From an uncultured Methanomassiliicoccus sp. (GTDB lineage: Archaea > Thermoplasmatota > Thermoplasmata > Methanomassiliicoccales > Methanomassiliicoccaceae): a stretch of 50,540 bases of DNA. Shown piece after piece: positions 35,196 through 43,592 of this stretch (positions within the stretch are counted from its first letter, which is position 1; each line of letters opens with the position of its first letter). The position numbers and the translations under genes were made by a program. The notes below the pieces were generated by a model, which was given only the letters and a program-made list of their open reading frames with translations, did not search any database and was not told the origin of the DNA. The stretch spans positions 1-50,540 of the forward strand of contig CAJKRY010000011.1 in NCBI GenBank assembly GCA_905202485.1, given 5' to 3'.

Positions 35196-35212
35196 GACAA
35201 TCCCTCCTGAAC
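35190..35212 (-). promoter_or_regulatory. Inverted repeat over the ribosome-binding site and CTG start of the giant gene
   Basis: Arms GTTCAGGA (35205-35212) and TCCTGAAC (35190-35197) on the minus strand, loop GGGATTG. The Shine-Dalgarno AGGAGGGA runs from the arm into the loop, and the proposed CTG start is inside the other arm. It could be a translation-blocking hairpin or a protein-binding palindrome. Confidence 0.5.
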
Positions 35213-35231
35213 TGAATAAGATACACTTGAA

Positions 35232-35246
35232 ATCTCAGTTTGAGAT
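35232..35246 (-). promoter_or_regulatory. Small hairpin in the giant-gene leader
   Basis: ATCTCA-GTT-TGAGAT stem-loop between the G-tract and the ribosome-binding site; possibly part of leader folding. Confidence 0.35.
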
Positions 35247-35283
35247 ATGATTATTATTTTCTCTGCAGGAAGGGAATTCAGAA

Positions 35284-35295
35284 CCCCCCCCCCCC
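35284..35295 (-). repeat. G12 homopolymer in the leader of the giant surface-protein gene
   Basis: Twelve C on the plus strand, about 90 bases upstream of the CTG start. A TATA-like GTTTAATAAC lies about 35 bases further upstream (35326-35335), placing the tract near the likely transcription start. Length changes could alter expression. Confidence 0.8.
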
Positions 35296-36017
35296 GCTCA
35301 AGTGCAAACGCAAACAGCGTGAATTGTTATTAAACTGATCGCGGGTAGGTGAGTATATGTGTGAGATCATTCTTCCACCATTATCTTTGATTCTGGGTTT
35401 CGTATTCAGGAGTAGACTCCATGTTTTTTAAGTGATTCGCCTGTTATTCATCAGCGATATCTTTGATATGAAGCGGTAAGAGCCCGCAGAGCTGAGTATG
35501 CTTCATGCTATATTTTGAGCTGTATGTTAAAAGTCTAATTGGGATTCGGTTGTATATATAAGCTGTTGTTGAATACATATCAAATGATATAATTTTTTTA
35601 AGAATCGAGAATTCATATAAATAATCGGTGATTCCGACCGTTTTGTTTTTCTGAGTTTACCGCATGAGAAAATAATTGCATAAATGCACAGCCAGCAATA
35701 TAAAAAATAAGTGAAAAATGGTTATAAGTACTACAAAATGAAAAGTACATATTCTATATAATCAAACATAAGATATTGCAAAATTAAACATACCATTGAA
35801 AAAAACTATCAACGCATTAGATAATAAAAGACAAAGATAATTAGCAGGTAGTTAATAATCAGCCAATATTACACTGGGATATATTAACCAAATTTACCGC
35901 AATAGATGCTTGTTATTTTATAAATGTAATATTAAACACACAAAGGTATGCAAATCTCAATCCAGATTGATTGTTACAACCCAATTATTATATCTGTGAA
36001 GCCTGATTACGCAGATA

Positions 36018-36476
36018 ATGGATAAGGTCGTAAGAATAAGCATGTCGCTCGAACCTGATCTTCTAGAAGAGTTCGATATGCTTGTGAACAACAAAGGATA
36101 TACTGCAAGATCTGAGGCTATACGCGATCTTATAAGAGACGCTCTTGTAGAAGACCGCTGGAAAGATAGCGAATCAGAAGTGGTGGGCACGATTACAATG
36201 GTGTATGATCACAATGTGAGCTATACACAGGAACGGCTGATGGAGATTCAGCATGCTAAGCATCTTAGCATATCCTCGACAATTCATGTGCATCTGAACA
36301 GAGATCAGTGTTTGGAAGTTTTGATTGTCTGGGGAAAGGTTAAGGAAGTCACGCATCTAGCAGATGAAATCGGCGCAATCAAAGGCGTGGTTTTCAGCAA
36401 GCTTACCATGACGTCGGGTTCCATGAGCCATAGTGAAGAGGATGATCACAAGCACGGACACTCTCACTCCCACTAG
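36018..36476 (+). CDS. nikR: Nickel-responsive regulator NikR
   Basis: A 152-residue repressor that senses Ni2+ and controls nickel uptake, important for nickel-dependent methanogenesis enzymes. The N-terminal ribbon-helix-helix (VVRISMSLEPDLLEEFDMLV, then RSEAIRDLIRDAL) binds DNA. The C-terminal ACT-like domain has all high-affinity nickel ligands at E. coli positions +3: H79, H90, H92 and C98. The C-terminus adds a His-rich tail (DDHKHGHSHSH) that may bind extra metal. The stop is TAG. No nickel transporter gene is adjacent, so targets must lie elsewhere. The classic GTATGA...TCATAC operator is not evident upstream. Confidence 0.94.
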   Translation: MDKVVRISMSLEPDLLEEFDMLVNNKGYTARSEAIRDLIRDALVEDRWKDSESEVVGTITMVYDHNVSYTQERLMEIQHAKHLSISSTIHVHLNRDQCLEVLIVWGKVKEVTHLADEIGAIKGVVFSKLTMTSGSMSHSEEDDHKHGHSHSH

Positions 36477-36524
36477 GAAAATCATAACACTTTTTTTATA
36501 CCCTTTTCTCTTTGAACACATCGC

Positions 36525-38999
36525 ATGAGCCGGCTCATTATATCGGAAAAAAGTGACGCAGCGGCAAGAATCGCGGTCATACTTTCACAAGGAACGTCGA
36601 AAAGGACGTCTGTGAACAAAGTTTCAGTTTTTCAGTTTGAGGGAGAGTCAGGAACGACTTTCATTATCGGACTGAGAGGGCACATAATCGAGCTGGACTA
36701 TCCAGAAAGTCTCAATAACTGGTCTGAAGTCGAGCTTTCAGACCTTATTTATGCTGAACCTGTGAAAAATATCAGCGCCCACAGTATTGTAGGCGCCTTG
36801 AAAGACCTCTCCATTGATGCTGAAGAGATTGTCATCGCTACTGACTATGACAGGGAAGGAGAGCTCATCGGCATGGAGGCCGTGAGGCTGTTAGACACAG
36901 AAGGAAAAGAAATAAAGAGGGCAAGGTTCAGCGCCTTCACCAAACTTGAAATCGACAATGCATTTGACGATCTCACAGCTCCAGACATAAAACTGGCAGA
37001 CTCTGCAGAATGCAGACAGAAGATAGACCTAGCCTGGGGCGCGGTGCTGACGCGATTTATCTCCATGTCTTCGGGACAGGGAGGAAGCAGCTTTTTATCA
37101 GTGGGAAGGGTGCAGAGCCCGACTTTAGCATTGATTGTCGAGAGACATAAAGAGATTGAGGAGTTCGTACCTCAGCCTTACTGGAATATCAACGCCAGGT
37201 TTGAAGACGGCATAGAATTCAGAGGCGAAAATGTCAACAATCCTTTCCACAGCGATGTGGATGCACAGAAGGCTCTTGATGCCTGCCAGGGAATAGAGCT
37301 GGGAAAGGTTCTCAAATATGAAAAGAATGAAAAAGACGAGTATCCGCTTCCGCCTTTCAACACCACCATGATGCTGATGGAGGCCAACAAACTCGGATTC
37401 CCGGCATCCAGAGCGATGAAGATTGCAGAAGACCTTTACACTGCAGGTTACATCTCCTACCCGAGAACGGACAATACCGTTTACCCGCAGTCACTGGGTC
37501 TGAGAAGAATTTTAGAGAAACTTAAAGATTCTGAATTCAAAGCAGAGGCGGAAGAGCTGCTGAAGCAGGAAAAGATCAGGCCTTCCAGAGGTAAAGTGCA
37601 GACTACCGACCACCCTCCAATTTATCCTACCGAAGCTGCCACCAAAAAACAGCTCAAGGGAGACAAATGGACTCTATACGAACTGATTGCCAGGAGATTC
37701 TTAGCTACAGTGGCTCCTCCGGCCAAAGCTGAAGTCTCATCGGCAGTTATCGGCATCAGGAATGAAAAGTTCTCATCCAAAGGATACAAGTTAATCTTTC
37801 AGGGATGGAAGAAATACTACCCTTACCTGAAAACGACAGAGATCGACCTTCCCGAATTGATGGTCGGCGCAGACGTCGATGTTTTGTCTGTAGAGTTAGA
37901 AAAGAAAATGACTCAGCCTCCCAGAAGATATTCTCAGGGAAGCTTGATCCAGGAGATGGAACGCTTAGGCCTGGGAACGAAGTCTACGAGGCATGACATC
38001 ATTCAGAAGCTGTACGACAGAAAGTATGCCGAAGGAAATGATCTGATCCCGACGGCAAGCGGAATAGCAGTCGTCGAGGCGCTGAATAAGCATGCCCATA
38101 TCGTTACAGACCCCAAAATGACTGCTAAACTCGAAGAAGATATGGACGAGATTGCCCATGGCAGCAAGACATTAGACGGCGTTGTCGAAGAATCTCAGGA
38201 AATGCTTTCCAATGCATTAGAGACGTTAGAGAGGAACAGGGATCAGATAGGAACTGAGATTAAGAAGGCTCTTGAGGCTCAGCACTACATCGGAAAATGC
38301 CCTTCCTGTGACGGAGACCTTAAAACAATACGCACCAGACTGGGAAAGATGTTTATCGGCTGTTCCAACTATCCTGACTGCAATCAGACATATCCGATGC
38401 CTCCCAACGCTTTAGTGCAGCCTCTGAATGAAACGTGTGAATGCGGAGCTCCCAAAGTGAAGGTTATCCGCAGGGGGCAGCCGGTTTCATTCAGCTGCAT
38501 TGATCCGGACTGCGCCACAAACAGAGCGAAAAATTTCATCGCCAGATGCCCGAACTGCGGCAATGACATGAGAATTATTTACTCCAGGGCGGGAAAAAGA
38601 TTCCTCGGCTGCACAAGTTACCCCGACTGCACTCAGACTTACCCGCTTCCGCAGATGGGGCAGCTTTTGGGCACGGATGAACAGTGCGAATCCTGCGGCT
38701 CGCCGATGATCTTAATGAAAAACGGCGGCAGATCCTGGAAGTTCTGCGCCAACATGGAGTGCCCGGAAAAGAAGGCGAAGATTAAGAAGGCCAAAGCTCC
38801 AGCGAAGAAGCCAGCAGCAAAGACAACAAAAAAACCGGCATCTAAAACTACTGTTGCAGCTAAAACAAAAACTACTAAGAAAACTGCAGCAAAGACTGCT
38901 ACCAAAAAGACTGCGGCAAAACCAGCCGCCAAGAAAACCGCGGCGAAGAAGCCGGCGGCAAAGAAAACTACAAAGACGGAAAAAGATCAGCCGAAGTGA
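36525..38999 (+). CDS. topA: DNA topoisomerase I (type IA)
   Basis: An 824-residue type IA topoisomerase that relaxes negative supercoils. The N-terminal Toprim domain has acidic residues in TDYDREGE (D107, D109, E111). Catalytic Tyr312 lies in YISYPRTDN. Residues ~590-745 contain four CxxC...C zinc ribbons (CPSCDG, CECGAP, CPNCGN, CESCGS). Residues ~750-824 are a Lys/Ala/Thr tail of KKPAAKTTKKPA type, like histone H1 or bacterial topoisomerase tails, likely disordered and DNA-binding. It follows nikR by 48 bases including a T-run. Its stop lies in a hairpin shared with the convergent gene. Confidence 0.93.
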   Translation: MSRLIISEKSDAAARIAVILSQGTSKRTSVNKVSVFQFEGESGTTFIIGLRGHIIELDYPESLNNWSEVELSDLIYAEPVKNISAHSIVGALKDLSIDAEEIVIATDYDREGELIGMEAVRLLDTEGKEIKRARFSAFTKLEIDNAFDDLTAPDIKLADSAECRQKIDLAWGAVLTRFISMSSGQGGSSFLSVGRVQSPTLALIVERHKEIEEFVPQPYWNINARFEDGIEFRGENVNNPFHSDVDAQKALDACQGIELGKVLKYEKNEKDEYPLPPFNTTMMLMEANKLGFPASRAMKIAEDLYTAGYISYPRTDNTVYPQSLGLRRILEKLKDSEFKAEAEELLKQEKIRPSRGKVQTTDHPPIYPTEAATKKQLKGDKWTLYELIARRFLATVAPPAKAEVSSAVIGIRNEKFSSKGYKLIFQGWKKYYPYLKTTEIDLPELMVGADVDVLSVELEKKMTQPPRRYSQGSLIQEMERLGLGTKSTRHDIIQKLYDRKYAEGNDLIPTASGIAVVEALNKHAHIVTDPKMTAKLEEDMDEIAHGSKTLDGVVEESQEMLSNALETLERNRDQIGTEIKKALEAQHYIGKCPSCDGDLKTIRTRLGKMFIGCSNYPDCNQTYPMPPNALVQPLNETCECGAPKVKVIRRGQPVSFSCIDPDCATNRAKNFIARCPNCGNDMRIIYSRAGKRFLGCTSYPDCTQTYPLPQMGQLLGTDEQCESCGSPMILMKNGGRSWKFCANMECPEKKAKIKKAKAPAKKPAAKTTKKPASKTTVAAKTKTTKKTAAKTATKKTAAKPAAKKTAAKKPAAKKTTKTEKDQPK

Positions 39000-39403
39000 A
39001 TCGGCTGGTTTTCTTCATCTTCCAAATCCCAGATTTTTATTTCAGCATCTACGAACGAAAGAGCTACGGGTACGGCTGCTCTGGTTATCTGCTTCACAGT
39101 TACTTTATCGAGACCGTAAAGAAGCACGTTGACAATAACGTCTAAAGATTCAGAGCCGTCGGTCATCTCTCCTCTTACTGAAGGAGTGTCGGTAGGAGCG
39201 GTGATGCTTGAAGCATAAAATCCTTTTTCAGATTCAACTACGCACTTGATGTGTCCGATCAGGTAGGCTCCGTTGTCAGAGCACTCTGAAGCAATAAGTG
39301 CTAAAAATGTAGTCAGCTTTTTCTGGATCGGGGCTGCTGGTGTAGGTTCTTTGAGGCAGATGTTTATCTTAGCAGCATATGCAGTGAAGTCATCAGTCAG
39401 CAT
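38987..39403 (-). CDS. Hypothetical protein paired with a COG0523 GTPase
   Basis: A 138-residue soluble protein of no family I recognise. It contains few cysteines, a central GFYASSITAPTDTPSVRGEM segment and an acidic C-terminus (WDLEDEENQPIHFG). Its start overlaps the GTPase stop by one base (TGATG), so the two are translationally coupled and probably act together. The GTPase lacks the usual CobW C-terminal domain; this protein could supply a partner function, which is a guess. Its last codons overlap the convergent topA 3' end by 13 bases. Confidence 0.65.
   Translation of the reverse strand: MLTDDFTAYAAKINICLKEPTPAAPIQKKLTTFLALIASECSDNGAYLIGHIKCVVESEKGFYASSITAPTDTPSVRGEMTDGSESLDVIVNVLLYGLDKVTVKQITRAAVPVALSFVDAEIKIWDLEDEENQPIHFG
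38988..39007. terminator. Bidirectional hairpin over two convergent stop codons
   Basis: CAGCCGA-AGTGAA-TCGGCTG, 7-bp stem, with A-rich sequence on the left and GGTTTTC on the right. It covers the topA stop and lies beside the stop of the gene on the other strand. Confidence 0.65.
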
Positions 39404-40002
39404 CAGTTCACCAGCCTGTCTACAATCTCAGAAACGTTTTTATTTTGAGAGGCTGACGCACACACAATGGGTTTTCCGGGAGCCAGCTCTTCAATCTTGG
39501 CTTTTATTTCAGAAAGTGTGTTCTCATCAACTGTATCTATTTTATTAATCACCACAAAGTCTGAGGTATTAAGCTGATTTTTTAAAGGCCTCTCGAATGC
39601 CTTCATGAGCACAGGAAAGCGGTGTGCATCCACGATAACGACCGAGCTTATTTTCTCAGGCACCCATTCTTCCTCTGCCTGATACAGAACAGCCACTACA
39701 GCCTCGGGATTTGCTATTCCGGTAGGTTCTACGATAATCACATCCGGGTGTATGTTCTCATAGATCTCTTTGATGGTTATGAGCAGACTCGGGCCCAGAG
39801 TGCAGCATACGCAGCCGGCTGCAAGCTCTTTGACCTGCAGGCCATATTTCTCCATTACTTTTCCATCGATGCCTATGGTACCAAAATCATTAACGACAAC
39901 TGCGACTTTTTTACCATATCGCTCATAGATGTCTTTGACTGATGAAAGTACAAGAGTTGTTTTTCCGGATCCCAGGAATCCAGCTATGACAATCATATCC
40001 AT
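39403..40002 (-). CDS. COG0523/CobW-like G3E GTPase (metal chaperone type)
   Basis: A 199-residue G3E GTPase. It has Walker A GFLGSGKT (8-15), the metal-binding GCVCCTLG with C64, C66 and C67 (the CxCC hallmark of COG0523 metallochaperones), EPTG, and NKID (153-156) for guanine recognition. It is much shorter than CobW/YjiA-type proteins (about 320) and lacks their C-terminal domain. Such proteins insert or deliver Zn, Co or Ni. Nickel and cobalt demand in methanogens makes those plausible, but the metal is not determined by sequence. It is first in a two-gene operon. Confidence 0.85.
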   Translation of the reverse strand: MDMIVIAGFLGSGKTTLVLSSVKDIYERYGKKVAVVVNDFGTIGIDGKVMEKYGLQVKELAAGCVCCTLGPSLLITIKEIYENIHPDVIIVEPTGIANPEAVVAVLYQAEEEWVPEKISSVVIVDAHRFPVLMKAFERPLKNQLNTSDFVVINKIDTVDENTLSEIKAKIEELAPGKPIVCASASQNKNVSEIVDRLVN

Positions 40003-40097
40003 ATAAGTCGCCTAATCTTCTATCCAGTTAGGCGTATTTAAAAACATCTGAGTTAAAATCTTACTGGCATTAGAATACAGGTAGTTACAAAACAAGA

Positions 40098-40298
40098 TCA
40101 GCAGTCATTATAAAAATTATCAAAAGATTCAGGATTTTCATCATCGGTTTCAAGTTCTTCGGCAATTCTCCTGTTTCGACACGACCTGCACTCTATGGAT
40201 TTGCCGAGAAGCTTCTTTCTGATGATTACTTCTTCATCCAAATCCGCCAATTCGCCGCAGTCGCACAGTGCTTTGCCTACCAAATATGGACCGAACAT
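40098..40298 (-). CDS. Small zinc-ribbon-like protein
   Basis: A 66-residue protein from the ATG at 40298 (a TTG ten codons upstream is an alternative). CDCGE and ECRSCRNRR form a CxC...CxxC metal-binding pattern; the C-terminus is acidic (EELETDDENPESFDNFYNDC). It is probably a small zinc-binding protein, not assigned to a family. It lies 95 bases upstream of the GTPase on the same strand. Confidence 0.55.
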   Translation of the reverse strand: MFGPYLVGKALCDCGELADLDEEVIIRKKLLGKSIECRSCRNRRIAEELETDDENPESFDNFYNDC

Positions 40299-40710
40299 AT
40301 CTGCCTGACCGTCCCCAGTGTTAAACAAGCATGTCGAAATATTACAACAAGATTGCCTGATACTGAAACGAGAGCGAAACTATTGAAGGACTCAATATAA
40401 AGATTTGCTCAAGATATTCTATATATAGATTATAGATTTTAAGAAGAGTCAGATTGTAATCAAATTGGATGATATATTGAAAATAAACAATGTGTTTTTA
40501 TCCAGCCAGCATACTAATAAATGTTAACTATAGTTTCAGGATACTGTTGCACAAACAGCGCATATATCCAATCAGCATCGGAATATTTATTGTAATGAAA
40601 TATTAAAATAACCTGTAATAAAGATACAGATTATATAAAATAAAAAAATCTATACTACTCTATAAATAGTACACAAACGATGCCCCCTTTAAAATTATGG
40701 GGGTGATACG
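40299..40710. other. A+T-rich intergenic region with promoter of the second ABC operon
   Basis: No gene is supported. A TATA box (TATAAATA, 40661-40668) precedes the operon at 40711. The rest is A+T-rich without recognised structure. Confidence 0.4.
40661..40707 (+). promoter_or_regulatory. TATA box and Shine-Dalgarno of the second ABC operon
   Basis: TATAAATA at 40661-40668 predicts a start near 40688. GGGGGTGAT at 40699-40707 is a near-perfect Shine-Dalgarno whose GGGGG is 7 bases from ATT at 40711, supporting that unusual start. Confidence 0.5.
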
Positions 40711-41841
40711 ATTAATGGAAAGAAAGCAAAAAGCGGAATTATTTCATTAATTGTAGTACTTGTTCTGCTGGTTGTGGTTGTCGCTGGTTTATCTGTATAT
40801 CATGATACTTTGGAATCAGAAATGCAGGTTATTCCAAACGGACAGTCAGAATACAACGGAGATATGGAATTTAAGGTCTCAGGAGAGATTAAAAATACGG
40901 AAAATGGTAAAACATACAAGATAGAAAATAGCTCTGCACGCCAGTCATTATTATTTATATCAGATGATAAAATTTATTCAATCATGTATATAAATGCATG
41001 GAGTACTGAAGGTGCTGGAGGATTGGGTCAAACCGAGTTTGTATGGCTTGATGCAGATACCTTAGCCCCAGAAGGGTCTTCAGACAAAGGCGTGAAAAAT
41101 ATCAAAATAGACAATAAGAATTTTGAATGCAATGTTTATGAATATGTCAGTCCTGAAACAGGTCAGATCTACACATACTATGTAGGCACTCATACTGCAC
41201 TGATTTACAGGATAGATTGTGAAATTCGTAATTTTTCATACATAGATGGTAAAGGTTCTTTCGTTAATGCATCAATAACTGCAGACTTACGGTATTCCTC
41301 AGTCATTGAAGGTAAATACGAGTCTGGTAAAACAGGAGAAATTCAAAATATCCCTATGAAAGGAGAAGAAACCATACGAATGAGTGGTGAGGAATTTGAA
41401 CGTCAAATAACAGACAATTATTCTGGAGATATCTCCATTAAGACTGTTTCAAATAATCAATCCAAACTCAATGTATATCTCGATTCATATAAAGTTTACA
41501 AAGAAGTTACATTGACGCTGGATGGACATTCAGACAATCCTTACTTAAAGATCTACGTCCCATGTTCAGATGAAAACCATTTAGGAATTAATGGAACTGA
41601 ACAAAAGATTGGCGATACAATCATAAATGTTTACTCATATACTCTTAATTATTCATATATTGATAAGAATCTTGTAAGCCACGATGGACATTTCACGATA
41701 ACTTCTGTATATGATGAAGATGGAAAAAATCTTGAAAGTATAAACATAAGTGGAATAGATAATGTTGCAAAATACAATTCCAGCACATCATATCCTTCTG
41801 AAATAAGGTATAATTTTGAGTCCACAGGGGTGATTGCGTGA
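40711..41841 (+). CDS. Membrane-anchored extracytoplasmic protein of an ABC operon
   Basis: A 376-residue protein if translation starts at ATT 40711. The N-terminus is then (M)NGKKAKSGIISLIVVLVLLV, a Lys-rich start plus one hydrophobic helix, giving a signal anchor. The nearest conventional start in frame, GTG 40774, would cut the helix in half. ATG codons at 40697 and 40715 are out of frame and hit a stop at once. The body (about 40-376) is a beta-rich extracytoplasmic region with repeated strand patterns and no family I recognise. Its stop overlaps the ATPase start by 4 bases, so it probably works with the exporter, perhaps as a substrate-binding or immunity-like component. Confidence 0.65.
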   Translation: MNGKKAKSGIISLIVVLVLLVVVVAGLSVYHDTLESEMQVIPNGQSEYNGDMEFKVSGEIKNTENGKTYKIENSSARQSLLFISDDKIYSIMYINAWSTEGAGGLGQTEFVWLDADTLAPEGSSDKGVKNIKIDNKNFECNVYEYVSPETGQIYTYYVGTHTALIYRIDCEIRNFSYIDGKGSFVNASITADLRYSSVIEGKYESGKTGEIQNIPMKGEETIRMSGEEFERQITDNYSGDISIKTVSNNQSKLNVYLDSYKVYKEVTLTLDGHSDNPYLKIYVPCSDENHLGINGTEQKIGDTIINVYSYTLNYSYIDKNLVSHDGHFTITSVYDEDGKNLESINISGIDNVAKYNSSTSYPSEIRYNFESTGVIA

Positions 41842-42782
41842 CGAATGAAGATCCAATTATCATTGAGAATTTAACCAAAACTTATGGGAAATTCACCGCA
41901 GTTGATGACCTCTCATTCTCTGTAAAAAAGAATAGTTTTACAGGAATGCTTGGACCTAACGGAGCAGGAAAAAGTACCACATTAAAAATCCTATCCAGTC
42001 TAACAAGAGCCACATTTGGATCTGCATATCTAAATGGATATGATGTTACAATTAGCCCAAAAAAGGCTTTGAAGAATGTTGGAACTGTTGTGGAAACTCC
42101 GGAATTTTATATGTACATGACTCCGCGTGAAACATTCATCTATTTAGGTAAAATTCTTGGAATGTCTAAAGAAAGCATAACTGCAGAGACTGATGAAATT
42201 CTTGAAAAAGTAAAGATGACAGAATGGGCCGATAAGAAACTTGGAACATTCTCCAAAGGAATGAGGCAGAGAATTGCATTGGGGCAGTCACTACTCAACA
42301 GCCCGAATATAATCATTCTTGATGAGCCTACATCTGGCCTGGATCCTAGAGGTATGGCTGAAATGAGGGAGATTCTAAAAGAATTGAGGAAAAAGGAGGA
42401 TCTTACAGTCTTAATGAGTTCACACATGCTTCATGAAGTAAGCGACTTGTGTGACAGGGTGGCAATGGTCAATCGCGGAAAGCTCATCGTCAATGATGAT
42501 ATTTCAAATGTCATCGGATCAAAAGGAGCAAGAAAGATAGATATTAAACTCGTAGAAGAACCAAATGACAATATTTTAGAAAAAATAAAAAATCTCAGCA
42601 ATGTAACTGAGATAGAACGCACCGGTAAGAATGATGTAGAAATAATTTTGAAAGGCGGACTGGCTGAACAGGCACAGCTTCTGAGTGACATAGGAGCTTT
42701 AAAGATACAGGTATACAGTCTTTCCAACTCTGAAAACAGTCTTGAAACATCATATCTGGATCTGATAAAGGAGTCGATATAA
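41838..42782 (+). CDS. ABC transporter ATP-binding protein
   Basis: A 314-residue ABC-2-class ATPase of the bacitracin/lantibiotic export type. It has Walker A GPNGAGKST (39-47), signature FSKGMRQR, Walker B NIIILDEPTSGLD and H-loop SSHML; about 90 C-terminal residues form the regulatory extension typical of this group. It starts at GTG overlapping the upstream stop (GTGA) and ends with a TAATG overlap with the permease, so the three genes are tightly coupled. The exported substrate is unknown. Confidence 0.9.
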   Translation: MTNEDPIIIENLTKTYGKFTAVDDLSFSVKKNSFTGMLGPNGAGKSTTLKILSSLTRATFGSAYLNGYDVTISPKKALKNVGTVVETPEFYMYMTPRETFIYLGKILGMSKESITAETDEILEKVKMTEWADKKLGTFSKGMRQRIALGQSLLNSPNIIILDEPTSGLDPRGMAEMREILKELRKKEDLTVLMSSHMLHEVSDLCDRVAMVNRGKLIVNDDISNVIGSKGARKIDIKLVEEPNDNILEKIKNLSNVTEIERTGKNDVEIILKGGLAEQAQLLSDIGALKIQVYSLSNSENSLETSYLDLIKESI

Positions 42783-43585
42783 TGGCAGCTGAATTTATCG
42801 ATGATCTGAGACAAACAGGCGTCGTGATGAGTCAGGAGTTCCGGAAGTACCTAAAGGGACGAAAACTGATTGCATTCATAATTCTGATGGCAGCCATGAT
42901 TGCACTAATCTCTCTTATATTCATATTAAGTGATACGGACTTTCCTTCAGAATCTAAAGACTTCGTTACACTGTATATGCAATTTATTCCAATCTTGGCG
43001 ATTGTTGCTGTGACATTATTTTCATCCAGCCTTCTGGTTTCAGAATATGAAGAAAGAACCGGATTATTGCTATTCACAAGACCCATCAAAAAAGGATCGG
43101 TATTCGCAGGGAAATTCCTAGCAGGATTTATCATATCAGCGCTTATGATGATTATTTACTATTTAGTGATAGCAATAATGTCATATTCTATAACTGGATC
43201 AATCTATGGTAATCTCTGGACATCGCTTGGTTTGATGATTGCATACATATTTGGAACCACAGGAATAGCTCTGTTCTTCAGTTCAATCTTCAAGAAAAGC
43301 AGTACAGCCACTATAATGACGTTTATAATTCTATTGATACTGGGAACTATTATTTCTCAACTGCTTGCCAGTAATGGAATTGAACCTTGGTTCAGCATCA
43401 CATATTCATCCGGCAGCATAACTACTGTACTAAACGGCGTATCAACAGCAGTTGAGCATTATGGCATTGCTGATTCCATGTGGTACTATGTAGCAGACCC
43501 AACACTTTCCGCAATGGTCATGGCGGCATGGGGTGTATTTACATCTCTCTTTGCAGCGACGATTTTCAAAAGAAGAGGTTTCTAA
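42782..43585 (+). CDS. ABC-2 type permease
   Basis: A 267-residue membrane protein with six helices (about 30-50, 68-90, 112-135, 150-170, 178-198, 238-260). It is preceded by a cytoplasmic QEFRKYLKGRK segment and has the cytoplasmic loop YEERTGLLLFTRPIKKGSVF typical of ABC-2 permeases. It forms the channel of the exporter energised by the preceding ATPase. It ends in a strong hairpin. Confidence 0.87.
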   Translation: MAAEFIDDLRQTGVVMSQEFRKYLKGRKLIAFIILMAAMIALISLIFILSDTDFPSESKDFVTLYMQFIPILAIVAVTLFSSSLLVSEYEERTGLLLFTRPIKKGSVFAGKFLAGFIISALMMIIYYLVIAIMSYSITGSIYGNLWTSLGLMIAYIFGTTGIALFFSSIFKKSSTATIMTFIILLILGTIISQLLASNGIEPWFSITYSSGSITTVLNGVSTAVEHYGIADSMWYYVADPTLSAMVMAAWGVFTSLFAATIFKRRGF

Positions 43586-43592
43586 ACCTCTT
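43573..43592. terminator. Bidirectional terminator between the ABC operon and the GNAT gene
   Basis: AAGAGGTTT-CT-AAACCTCTT, a 9-bp perfect inverted repeat spanning the permease stop, followed on the plus strand by TTACACTTTTTTT. The minus-strand GNAT stop directly abuts it. Confidence 0.7.

Larger units (their letters stand above)
35213..36017. other. Long A+T-rich intergenic region
   Basis: It holds the leader and promoter of the giant gene (minus) and the nikR promoter (TATA-like ATTATTATATC, 35984-35994). A 24-codon plus-strand frame at 35356-35430 has a good GGTGAG ribosome-binding site but an unremarkable product (MCEIILPPLSLILGFVFRSR...), so I do not call it a gene. The stretch 35440-35980 is very A+T-rich with no recognised RNA or repeat. 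Confidence 0.4.

Noticed and set aside
35356..35430. 24-codon plus-strand frame with a strong GGTGAG ribosome-binding site
   Set aside because: Too short and without recognisable product; the ribosome-binding match alone is not enough. It could be a leader peptide.
36474..36476. TAG stop of nikR as a possible pyrrolysine codon
   Set aside because: The protein is already complete, including its tail; read-through would add only about a dozen unremarkable residues.
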